NCBI GenBank assembly: GCA_017871115.1
Contig: JAFCIZ010000007.1
Coordinates: 2,356,001 to 2,420,000, forward strand
Direction: 5' to 3'
From: Cunninghamella blakesleeana
Lineage: Eukaryota; Mucoromycota; Mucoromycetes; Mucorales; Cunninghamellaceae
DNA length: 64,000 nucleotides
This document shows, piece by piece, positions 1 to 11,600 of the stretch; positions within the stretch are counted from its first letter, which is position 1, and each line of letters starts with the position of its first letter. The notes under the pieces were generated by a model. That model ran no database searches. It was given only the letters and a program-made list of their open reading frames with translations, and was not told where the DNA came from. The position numbers and the translations under genes were made by a program.

Positions 1-283
1 TCAATTACTTCCTCATTATCGTCACTAGATTCATCTTTATTCGTACTATTTGTTGGCTAGGAAAAGAGATACATACAAAATAAAAAAAAGACACGTAAAT
101 ATTAACTAGTATGTAACTATTGATATTCTGTATGTTTATGTATGTATGTATGTATTGTATTATTACTATTATTGTCGTTATTGTTTTTGTTATTATTAAT
201 ATTAATATTATTATTATTATTATTACTTTATATTCTTTATCAGCTTCTTCTTCGGAATCAGATTCCCTTGTTCGTTTAGGCAT
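1..283 (-). CDS. 5' end of a possible PC4/Sub1-type transcription coactivator (cut by window edge)
   Basis: Two exons are visible on the minus strand: 283-227, starting MPKRTRESDSEEEADKEYK, and 56-1 after an intron with a GTAATA donor and a CCTAG acceptor. The phase is continuous, giving PTNSTNKDESSDDNEEVI before the window ends. The visible part is only a charged, acidic/serine-rich N-terminus of about 37 residues. Fungal Sub1/PC4 proteins begin with this kind of MPKR plus acidic stretch before the single-stranded-DNA-binding domain, and that resemblance is the only reason for the name. The diagnostic domain would lie to the left of the window. It could be another small acidic nuclear protein. 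That this is a spliced gene start is fairly safe; the family is a guess. Confidence 0.35.
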
Positions 284-1890
284 ATTATATGATGATCTTA
301 GGAAATAAAAAAAAAAAAATGACGAAAAAGAGGGAATATAAAAAATGCTCTAATTGTTTTAATTTTTTTTTTTTTCTGTTTCCCTCATTTTAATGTCCGC
401 AACGGTATTTAAGCGGCATAGTAATAAAAATCAAGACTATAATAATAACAAATATGTATAAATATAAAAAAACAATGAATAAAAAATAGATATTATTGCT
501 ATATTTGAGATAAATAACAAAATCATCATGAATAATAAAGATTTATTATGCTAATAATATAATAAAGTTATTAATTTAATACGACCAATTATAAAGCATA
601 AAAAAAAATATTAATATTTTATTATTTTTTCTTGTACAAAATATAAGTATAATTTCATATTAATATAAATATTTATAATGTTTTTAAATATATTATTTGA
701 AAGCATATTTTCAAAATGTTATAATTCTGAATATTCTTTTCTTTAAATATATGAGACGCGTATTGTATTATTTTAGCCAACAGTTTTATTGGTGTATTAG
801 AGGTAAATGATTTATTGTTTATATAGTTTTATCTTTTCCTTTTGTTGGTTCTAATAGCAGCATTGTTGAATATCAGTATGAATATTGAAATAAGGATTAG
901 CTTCCTTTAATAAACACAAGTCTGTCTAAGGCATTTTTTATCGGTATCATATTGCTTTTTTATTATTATTATTATTATTATTATTTCTTTTATTTATACA
1001 ATGAATTTTTGAGTTTTGTTTGTTCCTATTTATTGTACTGTCATTTTGTTTATGATTTCATCTCTTTTTTTTTTTTAAAAAAAAAAAAGCTTGACTTGAA
1101 TTAGTTTTATAAAAAACTTAGTAAAATCCAAATTTGGAAATATTTTCTGTCAAGCTTATAGAAAATGATAATAAAAGCATATTTTATTATTATAATTATT
1201 ATTATAATGAGAGTATAAGTATAAATAACCATGACATATTGGAAATTATCCATAGTAGCTGTCAGTTGATTTGTTTATTATTGTATGTAATGATTTATAA
1301 CCTATTTTTGACAGTTTGTACATTTACCAGAGTGATCACAAGTACAATTGCAGTCTCTATATTTGTTTTTCTCCCGATTTTTATTTTATTTTCTTTTAAA
1401 TAAACATAAATAATATATATATATAAATTCATTATACTTATTAAACTATATTTTAAAAATAAAACTTAAAAAAATGCAATATTATATACTCATCATTTTA
1501 TTATATTTTCCCCGTTCATTATTTTATTTCTATTTTGGGAACATACTTGGTTGTTGAATGGGGATAAAAAAGTTGCATTAATTATCTGGTGTTTGTACTC
1601 AATCACGAGTAAATGATCTTGTTTACCCCACTTTTTTTTTTTTCGATAACTGAGATTTAAAAGCAAATCTGCCATGTGTTATAACAAAAAGGTATAAAAA
1701 AAAATGTCGTCAATGAATTTTGGCCATATACAATTCATTTTTATGTTTTAAAAAGTCTAAAATATAAATATTTTTTTTAACTCTCCTTTTTTTTTCTTTC
1801 TTTTTTTTCTTTTTCTTATTTTTCTTTTATTTTTTTAACAAACCACTATTATTTACATATTCTTTTTATACAACACTATTTTAACTCATC
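284..1890. other. Intergenic region, no gene supported
   Basis: About 1.6 kb separates two divergently transcribed genes. It holds AT-rich sequence, an ATT microsatellite at about 961-984, a T12/A12 palindrome at 1065-1088, and a CCGC/GCGG pair at 397-417 close to the start of the left-hand gene. Open stretches at 1134-1403 (+) and 1493-1675 (-) have the low-complexity I/L/Y/N/K composition expected of random AT-rich DNA, have no plausible splice partners, and are not called. The pyrimidine-rich tract at about 1780-1830 probably belongs to the P450 promoter. Confidence 0.6.
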
Positions 1891-4068
1891 ATGACTTCAA
1901 TTCAATCACCTTTTAATATGGCAGTAGGTGCCTCCGCAGCTATTTTAGGTGCTTTAGCTTATAAATATCCAAATAGATTAGTATTTACTGATGCTAGATC
2001 TGATATTCTTAGTATTGGTGGATATCCTTTAATTGTAAATAAATAAATAAATAAATAAACAAATATATATATATATATATATATATACATAGTGGAAAAC
2101 AGTCAGCTTAAATAGCCTTTTTTTTTATTTTTTATATTTTTTATAGGGTGTCACACCTGATATCATTGCCAATAAAGAAAGAATGCAAGAACTTTTCATG
2201 GAAAATTTTGATAAAATTAAAGAAATGACATTGTAAATAATCTCCATCTTTTTATATAAATAGAAATACGTATATATATTTAATTAATCATCACCATCAT
2301 CATTATTTTTTATTAATTTCTTTATTTTATTTTATGGCAAATATAAATAATTAGAACTTCTAATGGTATTGGGTTAGATCGATCTATTATTACTATTGAC
2401 CCTAGAAATGTTGAACATATTTTAAAACGTAAGTTCATTATATATATATAACCATTCATTTTTATCATCATATGATTTTTGATTGTCAAATTCATTTCCT
2501 TTTTTTATTATTATTATTATTATTATTTCTACTTTTTATTTTATTAGATAATTTTGAAAATTATGTAAAAGGTCCAAAATTAAATGATGCTTCTGGTGAC
2601 CTTTTAGGTCATGGCATTTTCAATGCTAATGGTGAAATTTGGAAATATCAAAGAAAAACTGCAAGTCATATCTTTAATGTTAAAAATTTTAGAGATCATT
2701 TTACAGAGTAAGTATTGTATTTATTGATTTTTAGTTGATAGTAACTATATATATTTATTGTTACCATAATTTGCTTATTTACACTTCATCTTTTTCCTTT
2801 ATATTTTTAATAGAGTTTTCCTTCATCATATTCACTATATTACTAATAATATACTTGATGTAGCCGCTGATAAGGGTAGTATCGTTGATTTTCATGATAT
2901 TATGTTTAGATTCACTGTCGATTCCTTTGTCCAGTAAGTCACCTACCCTTCTTTTTTATTGTTTATTATTATTCCAATTTTATTTTAGGTGTTCTAATCT
3001 TTCTCTTGCTTTTTTTTTATAGACTTAGTTTCGGTGTAGATCTTCACGCTTTATCAACCAAAGGTAAAGTTCCATTCGCTGCATCCTTTGACGAAGTTCA
3101 ACAAAATACATTCCTTCGATTTGTTAACCCAACCTACAAAATCACTGAAAAATTCACAGAATGGTTCATGCCATGGAAAACTTCTATTAAGCAACATTTA
3201 CAAATCATTGATGATTTTGCTTATGGTGTCATCAAACAAAGACGCAAAGAAATTGAAAATGGTGAACAATTTAATGATTTATTATCGCGCTTCATGGTTG
3301 CTAATAATGAAAAAGGTGAACGATTAAATGACACTGAATTACGTGATGTAGTCTTAAATATGGTTATTGCCGGTAGAGATACTACTGCTCAAGCTTTATC
3401 ATGGACTTTTTACTCTTTAATGCAAACCCCTCGTGTAGAAGAGAAATTATTGCAGGAAATTAACGATAATTTACCTGAAGACTTGGAAAAGGATCCTGCT
3501 GCCTTATATGAAGCTATTAAAAATATGAAATATGCCCATGCTGTCTTTTACGAAGTTTTAAGATTGTATCCTTCTGTCCCTAATAATCAAAAATATGCTT
3601 TAAATGATGATGTCTGGCCCGATGGTACTCGTGTTAAAAAAGGTGATTATGTATTATGGTCTCCTTGGGCTGCTGTAAGTTGCACTTTTTTATTTATTCG
3701 TTTGCTTATTTTTAAAAAGTATAGCCGTCTAAATACTCTTTTTTTTATTTTTATGTATTTTTATGTCTATATAGGGACGTTCTACCAAAGTATGGGGTCC
3801 TGATGCTAAACACTTTAAACCTGAGCGATGGATTAATGAAGATGGTGAATTAAATCGTGAAACTCAAGGTAAATGGCCCGCTTTCCATGGTGGTCCTCGT
3901 GTTTGTCTTGGGCAAAATTTAGCTACTTTAGAAGCTTTAGTAGCCATTACTTCTTTATTAAGACGTTATAAATTCTCTATGATTCCCGGTCAAAACATTA
4001 CTTATCAAGTTTCTTTGACATTACCTATGAAAGAAGGATTAAAGATTTTCGTTGAACATAGAAAATAA
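1891..4068 (+). CDS. Cytochrome P450 monooxygenase (fatty-acid-hydroxylase-like)
   Basis: Seven exons: 1891-2034, 2147-2232, 2355-2428, 2548-2707, 2814-2933, 3023-3674, 3775-4068. They join in frame to 509 residues, the normal P450 length. Visible landmarks are an N-terminal hydrophobic anchor (about residues 10-25), the I-helix oxygen-activation motif AGRDTT (311-316), the K-helix ExxR (EVLR, 372-375), a PERW region, and the haem-binding loop FHGGPRVCLG with the axial cysteine at 456. The family uses NADPH-P450 reductase electrons to hydroxylate lipophilic substrates at the ER. The overall pattern recalls fungal fatty-acid or alkane hydroxylases and the P450s common in Mucorales; the substrate is inference. 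The gene is convergent with an acyl-CoA synthetase, which suits a lipid role but does not prove one. Confidence 0.93.
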
Positions 4069-4793
4069 TTTATAACTTATACATTTTTTTTTTTTTAAAA
4101 AAAAAAAACATATATTATCTATTCTTTCATTTCACTTTCCTTTCACTTTGATTATTTTTTAATTAATTTGGATACATGATATCTCTTGTTATAATTTTTA
4201 TATACATATATATAATTTATTCCTTCTTTTTTCTTATGCTTATGGCATCTATACATATTTACATGATTATGATTTTTTTTTTAAGCTAATGCATATTATA
4301 ATATTTTTTAGAATAGTAAATAAAATGAAAAATGTTCATAAATATATATTTTTATAAAAGGATAGTGATGTAAATCTTATCCTTATTTTCTCCAATTTAT
4401 TGTATAAATACAATTGTTTATTCAATTGATTATTTTTTTTATATGCTATATTATAATCATTGTTGTGATTAACTTATATCATCTAAAATCTATTTACATA
4501 CAATCCTTTTTTTCTTTTGCTAATATATTCATTTTAAAGTATTTTAAAAAGCTTTTTATTTTATAAGGTGGCAGTATTGTTTTTATAATTAATTAATAAA
4601 TAATTAAAAGGATATTATAATATTAATAGGTAAAATAGATTTTTTAAAAAAATAATACAAGGTATTGGGATAACTAAGACTTAATAGCATCAATCCTATA
4701 ACAAAAGAAAGAAAAAAATATAATGTAATGTAAAAAATATAAGTAAAAATATATATTATCGATTTTTTTTCTCGTGTTTATTTTTTGATCAAC
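4069..4793. other. Intergenic 3'-3' spacer
   Basis: Region between the convergent 3' ends of the P450 and acyl-CoA synthetase genes. It contains a T13/A12 palindrome at 4084-4108 just after the P450 stop, several AATAAA-like polyadenylation signals on both strands, and no plausible gene. Confidence 0.6.
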
Positions 4794-6402
4794 TTACATT
4801 GTTTGGATTTCATGTTGGTACCTTTGCTTTATTGAGTGACGCTTGAGCTTCTGTGCAGCAGTTAATAAGCCCTTATTGATGATAAAAGTAATAATAGCAA
4901 TAAATTAGTTTTCATATTGAAACAAATTTTTTTTTAATAAAAATATGTCATTTTTTACCGCGTCCAACCATAATTCAGAGCAGATCCATACATCGGCAAT
5001 AATTTCATTCCCTTTAAGACCAGATTTTTTACCTTGTTCTTGTAAAATAGTGAGTACTTTTTTTCTAGTTTCAGGAGCTTTACATAATTCTTCCCAGTTA
5101 TCTGTACCCCATTTTTCTGATTCTGCTAATGCTCGTAATTGAGATTCAACAGCTACGCAATAATAATAAGTTCATAAATATTTAATTCTTTGCTCAATTA
5201 TTTTATTTATATCTCCATCTTTTTTTTTTTACTATTGTTTTTAACAACTTACGATTCATTAAAGCTACGGGTTTATTGCATAATGGATCAGCATAGACAC
5301 AAAGATTTTCAACAAGAACAGACGACTTGTATTTCTATATAATAATAATAATAATAATGGAAAAGGTTAATTGCTATTAAAAAGAAGAAAAAGAAAACAA
5401 AATAAAGCATATTCTTTTTTATTATTATCATTTTTAGTATATATCATCCTACTTACAGACTCTAATTTTTCCAAAGCAATATATTCACCATTGCTAAGTT
5501 TAATTAAATTCTTCTTACGATCAATGATTGATAATGTTCCATTTTCGTTCCATTCACCAATATCACCAGTTTTTAACCATCCATCACTTGTAAGAGATTC
5601 TTTAGTTATATCATCTTGTTTAAAATAACCAGATGTAATAGAATGACCTCTTATCTAAAATAGTTGATGATTTTTATATAAATAATAATAATAAAATATG
5701 ATCATTACATTAATATCAATACTATGATAATTAGATAGTTTTTCTCTTAAAATATAGATGAATTTATTTATTCCAACTTACCCAAACTTCACCTTGTGGC
5801 TTTGGTTCATTAGTTGAATAGTACCCAGCTTCAGGTACATCTACTAACTTAACTTCAACACTAGGCATAGGAGCTCCTACTTGACTATATTTTTAAATAG
5901 TTATAAATAATAATGAGAATGAGTATACATTCTTTACTTTTACTTTTTTTCTTTCTTCTTTTTCTTTTTTATTACCCTGTATATTCAAAGAAATCCTATA
6001 ATAATGATAATATGAACCAATAATAATATTCCATTCATTAATTTTTCTATACGCATCAATAATTATATTTATTTTATATTTATATTTATATACATATATG
6101 TATATATATTACTTACAGGTGACATAAGTGTGCACATTCTATATTCAAGTATATTTAAAAAAATAAAATTAAAAAAAGAAAGAATGAAAAAATGATTAGC
6201 AACTAAATTAATTATTTTTAATAGTTATTATTATCACAGTTATAAAAATAAAATGCTTACCCACAACCTATATAGAGATGAAATATCGTTGTGTACGATC
6301 AAATAATAAAAAAATAATAATAATAAAAATATGGGTCAATATGATATTTCAAAATTATCTTACAGCTATTGTTATTATTATTTTTGACATACTTTCAGTT
6401 CT

Positions 6403-6434
<32 letters not shown>

Positions 6435-8400
6435 ATTAATAAATGAGTAATTATTTTAATGTTATATATATTATTCCTTTTTTTTTTTTTTTTTTTTTTA
6501 TTTAAAGTATATATTTATTCACTTACAAACCATAACCAGTAACAATAGGGCATAATGTTAAAGATAAAAACCGTTGAGTTTCGATGGATAATGGGGCACC
6601 GCCTGATAAACCATATCTCATTCTACCACCTAATTGTTGCTTTACATTTTTAAAAACAACTTTATCCAAAAAACCATTTGGTAAACCACGATCACCTAAA
6701 TACTCTTTAAGATCAACGGCACCATGGAAGATACTTTCAATTCTAGGGCCGCGTTCAACTACTTTAGATAAAATTGTTTTTCGAATTGTTTCCCATACCT
6801 AAGAATTAAACAAACATTTGTATAAATAAATAAATAATAATAATAATAATAATTAAATTATATATACGTTTTATGATTTATAATTTAACTAATATTTTCT
6901 ATATTCTATTTTGAACTTATTTATTTTACTTGAGGTACACCAGTCATAATAGAAGGGGCAAATTCTTGAATATCACCTTTACAATTACGAACAGATACAT
7001 CAGTTAATGTACGAATGGAACCATAACCAAGAGTAAGACCTAAAAAGATACAAAGCGACTGTACAAGAAATTCAAGGATATGGGCTAAAGGAAGATAAGC
7101 CATCATAGTATCGCCGGGAATAACTAAATGTTTGAGCATTTTACTACAACCTCCCACTTTTTTATAAATAAAATTAAAATTAAAAATAATAGCAATATAT
7201 TAATTACTGAATGAAAAAAAATACCACACACACACATGTATATATATATTACCAGAAGATACTACATTGCCATGGGTTAATAAAACACCTTTAGGAGCAC
7301 CACAAGAACCAGAAGTATACATAATGCAAGCCAAATCATCATAGGCAGGTTTTACAACAGAAGAAGGATGTTCTTTACCTAAATCAATAAGCTCTTGAAA
7401 GGAAATAACTTGTTGAATTTGATCCTTTTGCTTCAACCGTTGAATATCTTCTTCTTTAGCATCTCCTCGGTAAATAATATATTTCACATCAGGACACTGA
7501 GGTAGAATATCCTCCAAGGTATTTAAGTGATCCCCATTGATAAAGCAAACCCGAGATTCAGTTTCATTAATAGAGTGTTGTAACCCTTCCTTTCCTAATG
7601 TATCGTATGCTGTTGAAATGGTCATTGATTGAGAAAATGCCCCTATTTAAGAAAAATAAAAATAAAAACAAAAATAAAATAACCAAATGAGTCAATATAT
7701 GTCGATCAATTTGGATTTTTTTATTTTCTATTTTTTTTCATTTTTTATTTTTAAAAACTTTTTACTCCACACCCTCTTCTCTTTGTCTCTCACTTCCTCC
7801 TTTTTTATTTCGCTATTTTTGTCATACTATAGTATTTATTATAATTATATTCCTTGCATAAAGCTAAAATTTATATTTGTATTACCTTGAGCAACAAACA
7901 TCCATTCATAACTATAGGAATAAATACATAAATTATATAAATGTATATTAGTTTATCGAGTATAAATGTTATTCCAAATTGATTTTTTTCAATAAATATT
8001 ACCTTGTAGAAGCAAAAATGTGAACTCTATCACCTTTTGATAACCCTAAGTGTTTCAAACCAAAACCAATTAATTTAACAGTATCCAAAGCTTCAGCGTA
8101 CGTATAATAGTGATAACCTGAGAGCTGAAAATAAGTCCATGTTTTTTTTTGAACCACTTCTTTATCATTTACAGTGGTTTTTATTTCTTTTTCATCATGA
8201 AACGTTTTTTCTAATTTACGGTATCCAAACCCGTTTCTATCAGGATAATGAGTAGCGCTGTACTCCAAAATATCAAAAAGATTTTGTACTTCGGGAGATG
8301 GTGATTTTAAAAGTTCATCAGCAGCTAAAATAGATCTTCTTATTTCTGTTTCGCCTTCTTTGGCTTCGGATACTTTGATGGAATACAATGTTTGAACCAT
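4794..8400 (-). CDS. Long-chain acyl-CoA synthetase (FAA/ACSL family)
   Basis: Fourteen exons in transcription order: 8400-8003, 7911-7886, 7642-7253, 7156-6930, 6798-6527, 6400-6393, 6267-6261, 6138-6117, 5995-5976, 5884-5782, 5654-5457, 5334-5253, 5152-4959, 4871-4794. They sum to 2025 nt, 674 residues plus stop, typical for the family. The enzyme activates fatty acids to acyl-CoA using ATP. The AMP-binding P-loop reads [11 protein letters not shown] (about residues 250-260); SGGAPLS, GYGLTESCG and the GDIG/DRKKN hinge region follow in order, and the C-terminus has the usual [11 protein letters not shown]. Two consecutive micro-exons of 8 and 7 nt, followed by exons of 22 and 20 nt, encode the conserved GYGLTESCG block. 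It shares a 209-nt divergent promoter with the Mediator gene. The last intron (4958-4872, weak AATAAG acceptor) is the least certain boundary. Confidence 0.93.
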
Positions 8401-8609
8401 ATATATATTGTTAAAGAGAAAAAAATAATATGAATAAATAAAAAAGTTGATAAAAGGAAGAAAAGTAGAAAAAAAAGGTTTGAAATTTTTTTAAATCCAA
8501 ATTTATATAATTTTTAAATTCCGCCTCTTTTTTATTTTACCAATTTTCAACACTTTTTTTTCAAAGGGAGTTTTTACTTATTATTTTTTTGCTCACGAAT
8601 AGAATTTTC
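8401..8609. promoter_or_regulatory. Shared divergent promoter, acyl-CoA synthetase / MED5
   Basis: 209 nt between two start codons on opposite strands. AT-rich apart from a single CCGCC at 8521-8525 that sits in a T-rich context. Poly-pyrimidine tracts lead toward the MED5 start. The promoter role follows from position only. Confidence 0.45.
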
Positions 8610-11600
8610 ATGACAGCTTATCAATTAGAAACTGTACTTCGATATGCTTATTTTAATGGATATTCTTGTTCACAGGTATGAATTAATACTTGTTTATATT
8701 ATTATTATTGAAAAATCCCCTCAAAAAAATTTAATGGATTGCATTTTTATTCTCCTTTTTTTTAAAAAATAAATAAATAAATAAATAAAATAAAATAGTG
8801 GACAGAACCTATTAAGCAATGTTTACAACAATCTGAAAAAGATTTGAGCAAAGATCTTTGTGGTAATACATAATATATTTATTTTCTTATTAATTAATTT
8901 AATATAAATTTATAAAATATTACATAATAATAATAATGATAATAACTCGTTTTTTATTTCTTTTTCTTTTTCTTTTTATACACCGAAAAAAAACTAGACG
9001 TGCTATTAAGTCATATATTTTCAGCAACACGCGTACATAATATCACTTTAGAATCTTATTTAACCTATGCTTTAACAGGTCATTCTCATGCAAAACAAGG
9101 CATTCATATTGACACCACTAAATCACTTTTGGATGGCAAATTATTTCTACAACAGCTGACAGAGATAGATGATTATTTCGCAGCTAGTAAAGAGTATAGC
9201 TATCAATGGTCATATATCTTAAAACTATTACCAACTCTTTTAAGCAATGTCGAAGTTGATAATAACAATGATAGTGAAATATGGGCACCTATTCTTGGAA
9301 AAATATTAATTCTTTTATCACATATTGTAGCAGTTGGCCTTTATCCTCATCGACAAAAATTACAACAACGTAAGCGATATGAGCAAAAGTACAAAAATAG
9401 TAGTAGTAAAAAAGTAGGCGATGGAGAGGATGACGAAGACGAAGACGAAGATGATAGAAATAATAATACAATAAAAAATCAACTGGATCCATCGGCCTTT
9501 TCATTTTCACAGGCTCCCTATTTTTCTTTTACAAATAATACAACTCAATTTGCAATGGATTCACAAATGACAAATACATCTTTAACTTTTGATCCAGATT
9601 CTACTTTTGATGTCGATGCAGCAGATGCTACACAGCCTGAGCCTCTTATTGGACAATCAAATATTAATTCTACAGCAAATGCTACAGCTGTAATTACATC
9701 TACTAACACTATTACTAATGCTGATCATAATATAAACAATACCAATAGTGACAATGGCAATAATAATAATAATAATAGTAATAATAATAGCAATATTAAT
9801 AATGATAATAATGCATCAACAATGGGTATATTAAATGGATCACAAGATTTAATTAATAATAATAATGACAATATTTTGGGTAATATAAATTATCAACAAC
9901 AACACACAAGTCAAGCTAGTTCATTACATCCAAGTACATGGGATGATTCAACTTCATTAACGTCATTTGATCGAAATGGATTAGAATGGTCTAATGCTAT
10001 AGCTGCTGCTATTATTATTATTGATTTGATTGAAAACAAGAGTATTAAAAATCAGAGTGTCAAAACAGTGATTAAAAAATACAAGGAAAGTCAAGTTAAT
10101 AATGATGATGGAACAAAAGCAAATGGTAATAAAGTTAAATTTTTATTTGTCTATTTATTTTTTAAAAATAAATAGATAAATTAAAAAAAAAGAAAAAAGA
10201 AAAGTATATATTTCTTTGTCAATAACAAAAAATATATTTCTACTTATATATACTCCTTATGCATATTTAGAACCATGGGTCACGTGCCATGAAATATTAG
10301 TACCTGGGGATAATGAAATACCTTTATCAACGGCAGCGTCAACAACATCAGTCTCGGGGGCTCATAATGCTCATATTCAGAAATTATTATTATTAATTGA
10401 AAGATTAACCGATCGGGATTTGGAAAGACGATTAGCAGTTCATTTAAAATATCATGAACTTGAAGATGAAGGTACAGCAAGAGCGATGCCAAGTGCTGGG
10501 TTAATGGGATTGGTGTATTATATGGTGCAAATTCGACCTGTATTGAATGATGATGAAATTGTTGATCGGTTGATTAAATTACAATCAATAAAGGTAAATA
10601 TAAAGTATAAAACAAAGGAAAACAAAGTAAAAATAAGTAAAAATGCATATTATCACGATATCTTCATTTATGAAAATATGTTTTTTCACTTTCATTTTCA
10701 CTTTAAATAGGGTGCTTTTGATGAATCATTTTATCTTGAATTATGGTTTGCTGCATTAACAGGTTTACGTGAAGCTTCTCTTAGCGTTAGCTGTGCTCCT
10801 CTTTCTTCAAAAAATCAAGAAAAAAAGGATCAGGAAATTAAAAATGATACTAATTCTTGTAATAAAGCTGTTGCAACAAACCGTTTATTATGGAGAAATT
10901 TGGTGCTAGTTAAAGTAAGTGATGACTTTAAATATAATAGTTATAGTAATTAATAAAAAAAGGTACTGATACTAATTAGTTAAAAATGCTGTCATTTATA
11001 TTCTTTTTAATATACTCTAGTTACCTTATTTAATAAGTAAATTTAAAGAAAGGAAGCAAAAAGAAGACTTGACTAATTATTCATTGAGAAGAGAACCATA
11101 CAGAAAATTAACTCCAAATCAAGACGATGTAAACTTAATATGTATTCTTATATATAATATACATATACATATATTTCCAACAAAATAATAACCAGTATTT
11201 TTTTTTATTGTTTTATTAAACTGATCTATAGCCTAATGCATTAGAATCATCATTGTTAGAATTGAAAACGTTTACTGGCCTTTTAAATGCTTGTAGCCCT
11301 CCAGCATGTTGTTCAGAATTTTACGCACCCAAATCTAAATCTCAAAACTTGGTAGATAAGTTTGCTTTTGGTAACAGTAATGACAATGCTAATAATGATG
11401 AAGAACAGCAACAAGACGACATCATGATGATGATTAATGATGCTAGTTATACCATGGCAGCTGATTTTAACACACCGTCATTCATCAAAACCATTCAATC
11501 CATTAGTTCCGATGATATTTTTACTAATATTGTATGTGCTTGCCAACATTATGGATTTATCAGTGATAGTAAAATGGATTTACTTTTGGCAAATAACAAT

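Noticed and set aside
1134..1675. Open frames at 1134-1403 (+) and 1493-1675 (-)
   Set aside because: I/L/Y/N/K composition expected for AT-rich noncoding DNA, no domain, no splice extension.
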